Shown piece after piece: positions 17,832 through 26,900 of a stretch of 64,000 nucleotides of DNA. A program made the position numbers and the translations under genes. The stretch is from Kitasatospora indigofera (lineage in GTDB: Bacteria; Actinomycetota; Actinomycetes; Streptomycetales; Streptomycetaceae). The notes under the pieces were generated by a model that ran no database searches, was not told the DNA's origin, and worked only from the letters and a program-made list of their open reading frames with translations. Where the stretch lies: the NCBI RefSeq assembly GCF_014655955.1, contig NZ_BNBO01000004.1, forward strand, positions 1-64,000, written 5' to 3'. Position 1 is the first letter of the stretch. Each line of letters opens with the position of its first letter.

Positions 17832-19892
17832 TCAGGCGATGGAGAAGTCGTCGCCGAAGACGCTGCCCTGGCCGTACCAGCCGTGCAGGTAGACGGTGAC
17901 GGTGCCCGAGGCGCCGGTGGTGAACGGGACGGTGAGCTTGGTCCAGCTGGTGGCGGCGGGCGTCCAGGTGCTGGCCGTCGCGCCGCCGCTCACGCCGATG
18001 TAGGCGTAGTTGCCCTGGACCCAGCCCGACAGCGTGTAGCTGTGGTTGGGCAGCAGGGTGACGGTCTGCGCGCACTCGCCGGTCTGCCCGGCGGTCACGG
18101 CCGCCTGCAGCGCGCGGGTGCCGCTGTGGACCGGGGTGCTGACCACGGCGCCGCCGCTCTGGCAGGTCCAGGGGGCGAGGCTGCCGGTCTCCAGGCCGCC
18201 GTTGACCAGGCCGGTCGGGGTGGTGCCGCCCGTCACGGTCAGGGTGTAGGTGGCGGTGTGGCTGCCGGAGGCGCCGGTCGCCTTGACGGTCAGCGGGTAG
18301 CTGCCGGCGGCGGTGGCGGCGGTGGTGCTGATGGACAGGGTGGCGGCCGAACCGGCGTTCACCGTGCTGGGGTTGATGGTGGCGGTGACGCCGGCGGGGG
18401 CGCCGGTGACGGTCAGGGCCAGGCTCTGGGCGGCGCCGGAGGTGACGGCGGTGGCGATGTTCGCGGTGGTGGCCGAGCCGGCCGCGACCGTGCCGGCGGC
18501 CGGGGTGGTGCTCACCGAGAAGTCGTTGCCCGGCTGGGTGCTGGTGACCGTCAGGGTGTAGGTGGCGGTGTGGCTGCCCGAGGCGCCGGTGGCCGTGACG
18601 GTCAGCGGGTAGCTGCCGGCGGCGGTGGCGGCGGTGGTGCTGATGGACAGGGTGGCGGCCGAACCGGCGTTCACCGTGCTGGGGTTGATGGTGGCGGTGA
18701 CGCCGGCGGGGGCGCCGGTGACGGTCAGCGCGAGGCTCTGGGCGGCGCCGGAGGTGACGGCGGTGGCGATGTTCGCGGTGGTGGCCGAGCCGGCCGCGAC
18801 CGTGCCGGCGGCCGGGGAGGCGTTCACCGAGAAGTCGTTCACCGGCGTGGTGGTACCGCTGGTGTACGGCGCGAAGATGTGGGTGAAGTCCCAGGTGCCC
18901 TGGCTGATGCCGGAGCAGTTGTCCTTGCCGGCCTGCCCGACGCAGCCGCCGTTGTCACGCTGGAGGGCCCAGAAGGAGAGCGTGTTGACGCCCTTCGAGA
19001 GTGCCCAGTTGTACACGGTGGTGGCGTTGGCGACGGTGAAGGTCTCGGCCGGGCCGAAGTCGTCGATGCCGAGCATCTCGATGATGCCGATCGAACCCCA
19101 CAGCTGCGCCGAGGTCTTGTTCGGGTAGAGCTGCGCGAGCTGGTTGTACAGACCGGTGGTGGCGGTCTGGGTGTCGGTCGCCATGTTGTGCGAGGCGTTG
19201 TCGTAGTAGTCGAACGTCATCTGGTTGACGACGTCGATCCGCGCGTTGTTGGCGATCGCGTTCCGCAGGACGGCCAGCCCGTTGTCGGCCAGCCCGCTGG
19301 TGGTGGTCGGCAGGGTGTAGGAGAACTGGATGGAGCGGCCGTTGGCGGCGGCCCAGTCCTGGACCAGCTTGATGGCCTTGTTGCGACGGTCGATGCCGCC
19401 GCTGTTGGTCAGCGAGTTGTCCTCGATGTCGAGGTCGATCCGGCTGATGTCGTAGGTCGTGATGACCTTCTCGAACGCGGCCGCGATCTGGTTCACGTCG
19501 GTGCAGCTGTCGGCGAGTTCGGTGCCGGTGTTGTCGGCCGTGTAGCCGCCGAAGGACGGGATGACGTCGCCGCCGTTGGCACGGATGGTGGCGATGTCGG
19601 CGCCGAAGGTGGACTGCGCGACCGGCATCGAGGTGTCGCCGTTCCACAGCGGCGTGCAGGAGCCCTTGGTGGCGGTCTGCAGGAACGCCATGGTGAGGTT
19701 CTTGGCGCCGGACTGCGCGGCCAGCGCGGCCGGGCTCTCACCGGTCCAGGCCTCGAAGTACGGCGCGAAGACCCGGGTGGGCAGTGGGGTCGCGGCCTCG
19801 GCGGAGGCTGTCCCCACCGTGATCAGGCCGGCTGACGCGACCAGCGTGGCACAGGTGGCCACGATGGCCTGGATGGATTTGCGCAGGCGCAT
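17832..19892 (-). CDS. secreted modular GH18 chitinase with two Ig-like repeats and a carbohydrate-binding module
   Basis: A 686-residue exported enzyme. Residues 1-34 are a Sec signal peptide. The GH18 domain (about 38-345) has RIDLDIEDN with E157 as catalytic acid, the PF-ChiA-like DxDIE form, plus GGDVIPSFGGY. Two nearly identical Ig-like modules of 104 residues each (from NDFSVNASPAAG near 352) act as spacers. The C-terminal module (about 555-686), with GLETGSLAPWTCQSGGAVVS and GDDFSIA, resembles a jelly-roll carbohydrate-binding domain. ATG 19892 starts the signal peptide; upstream in-frame sequence is not coding. The promoter carries a DasR site, so induction by GlcNAc/chitin signals is expected. 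Confidence 0.93.
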   Translation of the reverse strand: MRLRKSIQAIVATCATLVASAGLITVGTASAEAATPLPTRVFAPYFEAWTGESPAALAAQSGAKNLTMAFLQTATKGSCTPLWNGDTSMPVAQSTFGADIATIRANGGDVIPSFGGYTADNTGTELADSCTDVNQIAAAFEKVITTYDISRIDLDIEDNSLTNSGGIDRRNKAIKLVQDWAAANGRSIQFSYTLPTTTSGLADNGLAVLRNAIANNARIDVVNQMTFDYYDNASHNMATDTQTATTGLYNQLAQLYPNKTSAQLWGSIGIIEMLGIDDFGPAETFTVANATTVYNWALSKGVNTLSFWALQRDNGGCVGQAGKDNCSGISQGTWDFTHIFAPYTSGTTTPVNDFSVNASPAAGTVAAGSATTANIATAVTSGAAQSLALTVTGAPAGVTATINPSTVNAGSAATLSISTTAATAAGSYPLTVTATGASGSHTATYTLTVTSTQPGNDFSVSTTPAAGTVAAGSATTANIATAVTSGAAQSLALTVTGAPAGVTATINPSTVNAGSAATLSISTTAATAAGSYPLTVKATGASGSHTATYTLTVTGGTTPTGLVNGGLETGSLAPWTCQSGGAVVSTPVHSGTRALQAAVTAGQTGECAQTVTLLPNHSYTLSGWVQGNYAYIGVSGGATASTWTPAATSWTKLTVPFTTGASGTVTVYLHGWYGQGSVFGDDFSIA
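18239..18840 (-). repeat. two tandem 312-bp coding repeats
   Basis: The segments starting at 18239 and 18551 are near-identical for almost their full length, with an exact 312-bp offset (104 codons). They encode the two Ig-like spacer modules of the chitinase. Differences are mostly silent or confined to the module edges, pointing to recent duplication or gene conversion. Confidence 0.9.
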
Positions 19893-20112
19893 GTGTGTTC
19901 TCCAACAGACGTGTTGACGTTGACAGTTGGTGACAGTTGTCCGGTCTCGGCCGAAGCCGTGGCCGGGCGCCCGGGTCATGGAGGCACCGGGGCGGACGGC
20001 GGTGCAGGGGCACGGTCGCCGTGCGGGTCGGGGGTGGTCGGGACATGGGCAGGGCAAGCCCCGCCGGCCGGTGGTCACACCCCCACAGTGCATCCCGGTC
20101 GGATGGACACCG

Positions 20113-20144
20113 CCTATAGTTGGACTAGACCACCTGTCTGTCAA
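20113..20144 (-). promoter_or_regulatory. chitinase promoter with DasR (dre) operator
   Basis: On the minus strand TTGACA (20144-20139) is a perfect -35 and TATAGG (20118-20113) a candidate -10, with a long 20-bp spacer. Inside the spacer, 20121-20132 reads TGGACTAGACCA on the plus strand, 11 of 12 bases matching the DasR responsive element TGGTCTAGACCA that controls chitinase genes in Streptomyces. The transcript would have a leader of about 210 nt. The rest of 19893-20440 holds nothing else I can name. Confidence 0.78.
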
Positions 20145-20440
20145 GAGTCCTAACAGTTCGTCATCGAAGCCATTCGGCGGGCGGCCCGGGGGATATCGCT
20201 TGCGGGCCGGCCGCCGCAGCGGAGATGATCCCCCGGTGAGTGACAACGGCAGAGAGGGCGTGCACCGCCCGAGCGCATGAGCCCGAGGGTTCCGCCTGTC
20301 CCGGCGGACGGCCCCGGCCACCGCCTGCCCGACTTCTCCTCCCCGTCCCGCGCGCCCCCGGTTCCGCACCCGCCCGCCGCCCGCGGGCCGCCGCCGCGCA
20401 CCCGCGCCCACCCGACACCGTCCCCCTGGGAGGAAGCAGC

Positions 20441-21769
20441 ATGACCGATCGTCCGGCCAAGGTCCGGGAGGCCCTCCGCGGCGGCGACCCCGCCGCCGCC
20501 ATGCGTGAACTCAGGCGTGGGGGTGACGAACTGGGCCTCGCCGAGGCCGCCCCGCTGGTGGCGGAGATCGCCGACGCGGTCGGCTTCGAGGACCTCGCCC
20601 GCGCCGCCCGCGCCCTGGGCGACGCCCCCGGCGGGGCCGGCGCGCTCTACGCCTACGGCTACGCCTGCGTCGGGCGCGGCGTCCCCTTCCTGGCCGTGCC
20701 CGCCCTCGCCGAGGCGCTCCGGCTGGCGGTCGGACCGCCCCCCTCCCGCGGGCTGTTCGGCCGCGCGCGCCGACAGCCGGCACCCGAACCGCAGGTGATC
20801 CTGGCCGAGTTGGCCGTGGCCCTGGAGGACGAGGAGCGGCACGCCGAGGCCGTCGACGTCCTGGAACGGCACCAGGGCATCCTGCGCGACTGGCCGGACC
20901 GCTACCTGCTCGCCCGCAACGCGGTGTTGGCCGGCGACCTCGGCCGCGCCCGCCGTACCCTCGACGCGCTGCCGCCCGGCGGCCCCGATCGGCAGGGCGC
21001 CGCCGACCGGGTGCGCCGTGCCCTGGACCGGGCCGCCGTCGCCGGCCGGACCGGCCCGCCCGGCCTCCAGGACCTGCGGGCCTGGCACTTCGTCCTCACC
21101 GGCGGCCTGCTCGGCACCCTCTCGCCGTACGGCTTCGCGGCCGGCATGACCGGCCGCTACGCCTACCTGGGCGACAGCTACGAGCAGTGCCGGCACGGCC
21201 TCGACCGGCTGCGGCTGATCCTGGACGCGGCCGGGCAGCGTCCGCGCTCGGTCTCGCTCCTCCCCGACCGGGGCAGCCGCGCGCTCGGGCTGGCCGCCGC
21301 CCGGCTGTCCGGGCTGCCCGCCGAGCCCTACCGCCCGGGGACGCCGGACACGCTGGTGGTGGCGTACGACCTGAACGAGCTGGACGAGGCACTCGTCCCG
21401 GGGCTGCGCGCGCGGGCGGCGGGTGAGGTGCTGTACGAGCACGTGACCTGCTGGACCTCGCCACCGCCGGTCTCCGCCGATGTCAGCACCCTGCTGGCGC
21501 AGTTCGTGCGTGCGCCGTGGGACGCCGCCACCCGCTACCTCCCCGGCGACGACCCGGTCGAGGAGCCGGCCGACCCGCGTCCGGCCGAGGAGCTGGCCGC
21601 CGACATCTGCGCGGCGGACCCGGGCCCGGACACCGGTGACGGCGACACCCCGCCGGACCCGGACGAGGCCCTCGCGGCCTTCGTCCGGGCCGTCCGGGGC
21701 CGTTGGCTGACGGGCCCGCGGGACCAGGTCCGCTCGTCCGGGCCGGTGCGCAGCTCAAGGTTCGACTGA
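20441..21769 (+). CDS. tetratricopeptide-like hypothetical protein
   Basis: A 442-residue soluble protein. The N-terminal 210 residues are Ala/Leu/Arg-rich helix pairs (LGRARRTLDALPPGGPDRQG and similar) like degenerate TPR units; the C-terminal part has a conserved-looking core (YGFAAGMTGRYAYLGDSYEQCRHGLDRLRLIL) and an acidic Pro/Asp tail. I recall similar proteins in streptomycetes without known function. GGGAGG precedes ATG 20441. It is divergent from the chitinase. Confidence 0.72.
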   Translation: MTDRPAKVREALRGGDPAAAMRELRRGGDELGLAEAAPLVAEIADAVGFEDLARAARALGDAPGGAGALYAYGYACVGRGVPFLAVPALAEALRLAVGPPPSRGLFGRARRQPAPEPQVILAELAVALEDEERHAEAVDVLERHQGILRDWPDRYLLARNAVLAGDLGRARRTLDALPPGGPDRQGAADRVRRALDRAAVAGRTGPPGLQDLRAWHFVLTGGLLGTLSPYGFAAGMTGRYAYLGDSYEQCRHGLDRLRLILDAAGQRPRSVSLLPDRGSRALGLAAARLSGLPAEPYRPGTPDTLVVAYDLNELDEALVPGLRARAAGEVLYEHVTCWTSPPPVSADVSTLLAQFVRAPWDAATRYLPGDDPVEEPADPRPAEELAADICAADPGPDTGDGDTPPDPDEALAAFVRAVRGRWLTGPRDQVRSSGPVRSSRFD

Positions 21770-21934
21770 CCGCGGCCTCGCACCGGCCGGGCCGGCGGGA
21801 TCCGCGGGGGCCGGTGGGCCGGGGCGCCGGGGGGCGTCCCGACCCACCTCCGCGCGTCCGTCCGGCGAGCGGGCGGGGGCGCGGGGCAGGACGTGGGCCG
21901 GGACGTGGGCCGGGCCGCAGGACAGGTGGGTGGG

Positions 21935-22486
21935 TCAGGACGTGGGGCAGACGGCGCCGCGGACGGCTTCGAGGATCTTCGCGGCCTGTTCGGGGCCCCA
22001 GCCCGAGGGGTGCTTCGCGGAGGTGAAGCGCTGGTTCGTCAGGTCGACCAGCTTGGCCTTGTCCTTCGGGTACCGGTAGATGTCCTGGCAGGTGTTCCGG
22101 GCCCGCTCGGCGGCCTTGTCGGGATCGCCCGCGACGATGTCCCGGTCGATCGCGTCGAGTGCGCCGACCAGCTTCGCGAGCAGGGCGCTGTCGGGCTTGG
22201 GCGGCAGGCCGGCGTCGGCCGGCGGCGAGGGCTTGGCGGTGGCCGCCGGCGCGGCGGGATCGGCGGCGGTCGGGTCCGCGGGGGCCGGGTCGCCGGGCGA
22301 TGCCGATCCCGGTGCGTCGGCCGCGGGGGAGGTGGGGGAGGCGGGTGGCGCGGCGGGGCCCGAGGACGCGGGGGTGGCGGTCGAGGGCGCCGAAGCGGCG
22401 GAGCCGCTGCCGCTGGAACAGGCCGTCAGGGTGAGGGCGGCGGCCGCCGTGAGGGTGGCGGCGAGGAGGCGTGTGCGCATCGCCAT
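21935..22486 (-). CDS. putative secreted lipoprotein
   Basis: A 183-residue lipoprotein. The signal ends in the lipobox LTAC with acylated C23. A Ser/Ala/Pro-rich wall-spanning linker (25-95) leads to an 85-residue domain (LAKLVGALDAIDRDIVAGDPDKAAERARNTC to the C-terminal AVCPTS) with two cysteines that may pair. The domain recurs in actinobacterial lipoproteins but has no known role. The direct repeat GGACGTGGGCCG lies just after the stop, between this gene and the convergent TPR-like gene. Confidence 0.75.
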   Translation of the reverse strand: MAMRTRLLAATLTAAAALTLTACSSGSGSAASAPSTATPASSGPAAPPASPTSPAADAPGSASPGDPAPADPTAADPAAPAATAKPSPPADAGLPPKPDSALLAKLVGALDAIDRDIVAGDPDKAAERARNTCQDIYRYPKDKAKLVDLTNQRFTSAKHPSGWGPEQAAKILEAVRGAVCPTS

Positions 22487-22599
22487 ACGGTGTCATGTTC
22501 GCGCCGGGCCGTCGCCGGTCGTGACGATCTCGTAATGCCGGGTCCACGGCTCCGGGCCCCGGCGGCCCTGGCCGGCGGCGGGCCGCCCCGGCCGGGGAC

Positions 22600-22632
22600 C
22601 TCGGCCCGCCGGGACGGACCCGGCGGGCCGAG
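22600..22632 (-). terminator. terminator of osmoprotectant ABC operon
   Basis: Stem 22600-22613 pairs perfectly (14 bp) with 22619-22632 around ACGGA, seven bp after the stop of the last operon gene. Confidence 0.8.
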
Positions 22633-22639
22633 CGGCGGG

Positions 22640-23584
22640 TCAGCCCAGGCCGTTGGACTTCAGCCAGTCCTTGGCGACCACCGACGGGTCCTCCTTGTCG
22701 ATCGCGACCCGCTTCATCAGCGCCGTCAGCCCGGCCGTGTCCAGCTTGGCCGAGACGGCGTTCAGCGCGGCCGTCGCGGTCGCGTCCACGCCCGCCTTGT
22801 TCACCAGCGGGGTCACGTTCTGCGCGCCGAACACGTTCTTCGGGTCGGCCAGCGGGACGAGCTTGAGCTGGAGGATCTTCGGGTCGGTGGTGAACACGTT
22901 GCCGACCTGGATCGTGCCGTCCTTGATCGCGTTCGCGGTGGTCTCGCCGGTCGGCTTCCACTCCTTGAAGGTGAGCCCGTACACGTCCTTGAACTGCGCC
23001 TCGCGGCGGGACTTGAACTCCGGCGGGCCGCCGATCACGAAGTTCGCGGCCTGCGGGGCGAGGTCGCTGACGCTCTTCAGGCCGAACTTGTCGGCGGTCT
23101 CCTGGCTGACGGTCAGCGAGTCCTTGTCCTCGGCCGGCGAGGAGTCCAGGATCCCGAGCGAGGCCGGCAGCGTCTTGGCCAGTGCCGCGTTCACCTCCTC
23201 CTTGCTGGCCGCGGTGGACTTGGCGTCCAGGTAGCCCAGCAGCGCGCCGTTGTACTCCGGCAGCACGGTCAGGCTGCCGTTCTGGACCTGCCCGTACAGC
23301 ACCTCGCGGCTGCCGATGTTGAACTTCTCCTCGACCTTGACGCCCTTGGCCTTCAGCGCCTGCGAGTAGATCGAGCCGAGGAGCACGTTCTCGGGGAAGT
23401 TCGCCGAGCCGACCACCACGGTCGAGCCGGAGGCCGGAGCCGGCGCCGCCGCGCCGGCCGTGGACGGCGAGGCCAGCGGGTCGCCGCCGGAGGAGCCGCA
23501 GGCGGCCGCGCCAAGCGAGAGGGAGGCGAGAGTGGCGGCGGTGAGGGCGCGGCGGACAGCTCCGGCGCGTGAGGAGTGCGACAT
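22640..23584 (-). CDS. osmoprotectant (glycine betaine/choline-type) ABC substrate-binding lipoprotein
   Basis: A 314-residue lipoprotein of the OpuAC/ProX family that captures quaternary ammonium solutes outside the membrane. The lipobox is LGAAAC with C29. The mature domain starts VVVGSANFPENVLLGSIYSQALKAKG and contains LTVLPEYNGALLGYL, both typical of OpuCC-like receptors. It is the last gene of a four-gene operon, 53 bp after the second permease. The ligand may be betaine, choline or carnitine. Confidence 0.9.
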   Translation of the reverse strand: MSHSSRAGAVRRALTAATLASLSLGAAACGSSGGDPLASPSTAGAAAPAPASGSTVVVGSANFPENVLLGSIYSQALKAKGVKVEEKFNIGSREVLYGQVQNGSLTVLPEYNGALLGYLDAKSTAASKEEVNAALAKTLPASLGILDSSPAEDKDSLTVSQETADKFGLKSVSDLAPQAANFVIGGPPEFKSRREAQFKDVYGLTFKEWKPTGETTANAIKDGTIQVGNVFTTDPKILQLKLVPLADPKNVFGAQNVTPLVNKAGVDATATAALNAVSAKLDTAGLTALMKRVAIDKEDPSVVAKDWLKSNGLG

Positions 23585-23637
23585 CGGGTGGAACCTTTCG
23601 GAAGGGGGAGGGGGAAGCGTCGGGAGCCGGCGGACGG

Positions 23638-24315
23638 TCAGTCGGGCCGGCGCTGCGCCCGGATGCCGGGCGGCAGTGCGTAGCGGGCCAGCAGGGCGAA
23701 GAACAACTGGGCGGCGACCGCGAGCAGGACCACCAGCAGCGCGCCGCCGACGGTCACCGCGTAGTCGCGGGTGGCCAGGCCGTCGATGACGTACCGGCCG
23801 AGGCCGCCGAGGCCCACGTACGCGGCCACCGTGGCGGTCGCGATGACCTGGACGGTGGCGGTGCGCAGCCCGGCGAGCAGGGCCGGCAGTGCGGACGGCA
23901 GGCAGACCCCGAGCAGGACCTGCCGGTGCGTCATCCCCACCCCGCGGGCCGCGTCCCGGACGTCCGGATCGGTGTCCCGGACACCCTCGACGGCGGCCAC
24001 CAGCAGCGGCGGCGCGGCCAGCGCGACCAGCGGCAGCAGGACGGCGGTGTCGCCGACCCCGGCGAGCAGGACGGCCAGCGTCACCAGCCCGAGGGTGGGC
24101 AGTGCGCGGGTGGCGCCGGCCGTCGCGGTCACGAAGGTGACGCCGCGTCCGGTGTAGCCGATCAGGAGGCCGAGCGGGATCGCCAGCAGCGAGGCGTAGA
24201 ACAGGGCCTCGGCGGACAGCGCGAGGTGCTCGGCGATCCGGTTGAGGATGGAGTCGGGGCCGCTGCGGCGGTCCGGCGAGCCTATGAAGTCGCTCAGCCA
24301 GGAGAGCCAGTTCAC
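23638..24315 (-). CDS. osmoprotectant ABC transporter permease
   Basis: A 225-residue inner-membrane permease of the OpuCB/OpuCD type with five or six helices. The coupling loop that docks on the ATPase is GVRDTDPDVRDAARGVGMTHRQVLLGVCLPSALPAL. It overlaps the preceding permease by four bases (ATGA), so the two are translationally coupled. With its partner it forms the heterodimeric channel of the importer. Confidence 0.9.
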   Translation of the reverse strand: MNWLSWLSDFIGSPDRRSGPDSILNRIAEHLALSAEALFYASLLAIPLGLLIGYTGRGVTFVTATAGATRALPTLGLVTLAVLLAGVGDTAVLLPLVALAAPPLLVAAVEGVRDTDPDVRDAARGVGMTHRQVLLGVCLPSALPALLAGLRTATVQVIATATVAAYVGLGGLGRYVIDGLATRDYAVTVGGALLVVLLAVAAQLFFALLARYALPPGIRAQRRPD

Positions 24316-24980
24316 CTGGTCACCGCCTTCTCGCGGACGGCCCAGGGGGCGAGCAGCCGGCGGGCCGTCACCAGGACGACGTCGGTGGCCAGGGCGAGGA
24401 CGGCGATCAGCACGATCCCGGCGACGATCGGGGTCGGGAAGGTCCGCTGGAACCCGTCGATGAAGAGGTAGCCCAGACCGCCGCGGCCGACCAGGGCGCC
24501 GACGCTGGCCAGCGAGATGCTGGAGACCGCCGCCACCCGCACTCCCGCCACCAGGTACGGCACGCTGGCGGGAAGTTCGACGGCGGCGAGCCGGTGCCAG
24601 GGGCCGTAGCCCATCGCGGTGGCGGCCTGGCGGACCGGCTCCGGCACCGCGCGCAGGCCGTCGACCGTGGTCGGCAGCAGCACGGCGAGGGCGTAGAAGG
24701 TGAGCGGGATCATCACGGTGGCCCGGGTGGCCAGCCCCGTGTAGGGGATCAGCACCACGAACACCGCGAGCGAGGGCAGCGCGTAGACGATGTTGAAGAC
24801 CGCGGCGAGCGGCTGGTAGAGCCGGGGGAACCGGGCGCAGGCCAGGCCGAGCGGCAGTGCGAGCAGTAGTCCGATGAGTACGGGGACCAGTGCGATCACG
24901 GCGTGGTCGGCCAGCAGGCCGCCCAGGTAGCCGAGGTGGTCGCCGATCCAGTACCAGCGGACGAGGGGTTCATCGTCCAC
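24312..24980 (-). CDS. osmoprotectant ABC transporter permease
   Basis: A 222-residue permease, paralogous to its neighbour. The coupling helix region is LRAVPEPVRQAATAMGYGPWHRLAAVELPASVPYL, and IVYALPSLAVFVVLIPYTGL is typical of OpuC membrane proteins. It begins 11 bp inside the end of the ATPase gene and ends overlapping the next permease, giving a tightly coupled operon. Confidence 0.9.
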   Translation of the reverse strand: MDDEPLVRWYWIGDHLGYLGGLLADHAVIALVPVLIGLLLALPLGLACARFPRLYQPLAAVFNIVYALPSLAVFVVLIPYTGLATRATVMIPLTFYALAVLLPTTVDGLRAVPEPVRQAATAMGYGPWHRLAAVELPASVPYLVAGVRVAAVSSISLASVGALVGRGGLGYLFIDGFQRTFPTPIVAGIVLIAVLALATDVVLVTARRLLAPWAVREKAVTR

Positions 24981-26100
24981 CGGTGGCCCCGTCCGGGTCG
25001 CCGTCCGTCGCCGGAGCGTCCTCGGCCCGGCCGGTGGTCGTGCGGCCGGCCGGCGCCGGGGCTGCTGGGAGGCCGGCGGAGAGGGCCGCCAGGACGGCCT
25101 CCCGGGTGGCGGTGCCGAGGGCGCGGCCCTCGGCGTCCAGGGCGACGGCTACGCCGGCGGGGGAGAGCACGGCGGCGTCCAGCGCGGCGCGCAGGGTGTC
25201 GGTGGCGGGCCGGTACCCGGCGGCGGGCAGCAGCGCCGCGTCCGCCGCGCGGTCGATCCAGCCGATCGGGCGGCCGGTGTCGTCGAGCGTCAACTCCCAG
25301 CTGCCGTACCGCAGTCCGTCCGCGGTCGGGCGGACGTCGACGGTGGAGGCCGGGCGCAGGGCGAGGCCGCGCAGGCCTCGGTCGCGGCCGAGGAAGGCCG
25401 CCACGCCGTCGTCCGCCGGGGCGGTCAGCAGGGTGTGCGGGTCGGCCAGTTGGGCGATCCGGCCCTGCTCGTGCAGCACCACGACCTGGTCGCCGAGCTT
25501 GACGGCCTCTTCGATGTCGTGCGTGACGAACAGCACGGTCTTGTTCAACTCGGACTGGAGGCGCAGGAGTTCGTCCTGCAGTCCGGCGCGGACCACCGGG
25601 TCGACGGCGCTGAACGGTTCGTCCATCAGCAGCACCGGCGGGTCGGCGGCCAATGCCCTTGCCACGCCTACGCGTTGCTGTTGGCCGCCGGACAGCTGGA
25701 AGGGGTAGCGCCGGGCCGTCTCCGGTGCCAGGCCGACCAGTTCGAGGAGTTCGGCGGCCCGAGCCCGGGCCTTCTTGCGGTCCTGGCCCAGCAGGTAGGG
25801 GACGGTGGCGATGTTGTCGATCACCCGGCGGTGCGGGAACAGCCCGGCCTGCTGGATGACGTAGCCGATGCCCCGGCGCAGCTTGGCCGCGTCCAGTTCG
25901 GCGACGTCCGTGCCGTCCAGCAGGACCCGCCCCGAGGTCGGCTCGACCATCCGGTTGACCATCCGCAGGAGGGTGGTCTTGCCGCAGCCGGAGGGGCCGA
26001 CCAGCACGGTTATCCGCCCGGTCGGCACGTCGAGGTCAAGGCTCCCGACGGCGATGGTGCCGTCGGGGTGGCGCTTGCCTGCGCCGTCGAATCTGATCAC
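24970..26100 (-). CDS. osmoprotectant ABC transporter ATP-binding protein
   Basis: A 376-residue ATPase that powers the importer. Walker A is GPSGCGKTT (residues 36-44), the signature is LSGGQQQRVGVARAL, and Walker B is PVLLMDEPFSAVD. Beyond residue 250 a C-terminal part containing GWIDRAADAALLPAAGYRPATDTLRAAL resembles one degenerate CBS motif, the ionic-strength sensor of OpuA/OpuC ATPases, and the tail is Ala/Pro/Thr-rich. It is the first gene of the operon. Confidence 0.92.
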   Translation of the reverse strand: MIRFDGAGKRHPDGTIAVGSLDLDVPTGRITVLVGPSGCGKTTLLRMVNRMVEPTSGRVLLDGTDVAELDAAKLRRGIGYVIQQAGLFPHRRVIDNIATVPYLLGQDRKKARARAAELLELVGLAPETARRYPFQLSGGQQQRVGVARALAADPPVLLMDEPFSAVDPVVRAGLQDELLRLQSELNKTVLFVTHDIEEAVKLGDQVVVLHEQGRIAQLADPHTLLTAPADDGVAAFLGRDRGLRGLALRPASTVDVRPTADGLRYGSWELTLDDTGRPIGWIDRAADAALLPAAGYRPATDTLRAALDAAVLSPAGVAVALDAEGRALGTATREAVLAALSAGLPAAPAPAGRTTTGRAEDAPATDGDPDGATGGR

Positions 26101-26513
26101 TGAGCTTCCTAGCTGTCGCGCCGCGGCGCTGGTCGTCTGAACTGGTCGGGCATACGTTCGATCGTGCTCCGCCCGCGTGGCTGCCCAGGTGCGGACCGCC
26201 GGAAACCTTGATCAGGCTACGATCCGGATCTTCCGGTGTCCTGGATTTGGCACCGTTCGGCCGTTCGCCGCCCGGTGTGCCGGTGCTCCGTGCCCCCGTC
26301 CCCGCGCCCCGCCCCCTCCGCCCCTGCTGCCCCCTCTGCCTGCGACGCCCCGTGTTCCCCGCGGTCACCCGGCCGACGGGACCGGGAAGCCGAGGTCCGG
26401 GTGCCGACGCCCGGACGGATGCCGGGCCCGGACGGGTGGCCGGGGCCCTCCGGCTCCGGTCCCGTCCTCGTCTACCCGCCCGTCCGGGCGCTACTCCCGG
26501 CGCAAGCCGGCCT
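26101..26513. other. intergenic region upstream of osmoprotectant operon
   Basis: A 413-bp stretch between the rhodanese stop and the ATPase start (both minus strand). A relatively A+T-rich part at 26195-26260 is the likely promoter zone of the transporter operon, but no clear -35/-10 pair stands out. The stretch 26270-26500 is C-rich and low in complexity with no supported gene. Confidence 0.4.
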
Positions 26514-26900
26514 TCAGCCGCCCGCCCGGGTGGGCAGGCCGGCGGCGGCCCAGCCGACGAACCCGCCGTCGAGGTCGGTGGCCCGGTGCAGGCCGAGTTC
26601 CCGCAGCGAGGCGGCGGCCAGGCTGGAGGCGTACCCCTCGGAGCAGACCACCACGATCTCCAGGTCGTACCCGGCGGCCTCCGGGATGCGGTGGCTGCCG
26701 GTCGGGTCGAGCCGCCACTCCAGCACATTGCGCTCGATGATCAGCGAACCGGGGATCTCCCCCTCGGCGGCCCGCTGCGCGGCCGGGCGGATGTCCACCA
26801 GCAGGGCGCCCTGCTGCTGCGCGTCGTAGGCCTCGCGGGCCCGCGGGCGGTGGACGCCCTCGCGGGAGCGCTCCACCAGGTCGTCGATCGTGGTCACCAT
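26514..26900 (-). CDS. rhodanese-like sulfurtransferase
   Basis: A 128-residue single-domain rhodanese. The active-site loop is C86-SEGYAS, where the cysteine would carry a persulfide, preceded by LLVDIRPAAQRAAEGEIPGS and followed by DLDGGFVGWAAAGLP. Its start overlaps the end of the cysteine dioxygenase gene by seven bases, so both are made together. In such pairs the rhodanese likely handles sulfane sulfur or sulfite arising from cysteine oxidation (inference). Confidence 0.9.
   Translation of the reverse strand: MVTTIDDLVERSREGVHRPRAREAYDAQQQGALLVDIRPAAQRAAEGEIPGSLIIERNVLEWRLDPTGSHRIPEAAGYDLEIVVVCSEGYASSLAAASLRELGLHRATDLDGGFVGWAAAGLPTRAGG

Noticed and set aside
21840..21934. Direct repeats GGACGTGGGCCG as an operator
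   Set aside because: They lie between two convergent gene ends, not in a promoter region, and look like local GC slippage.
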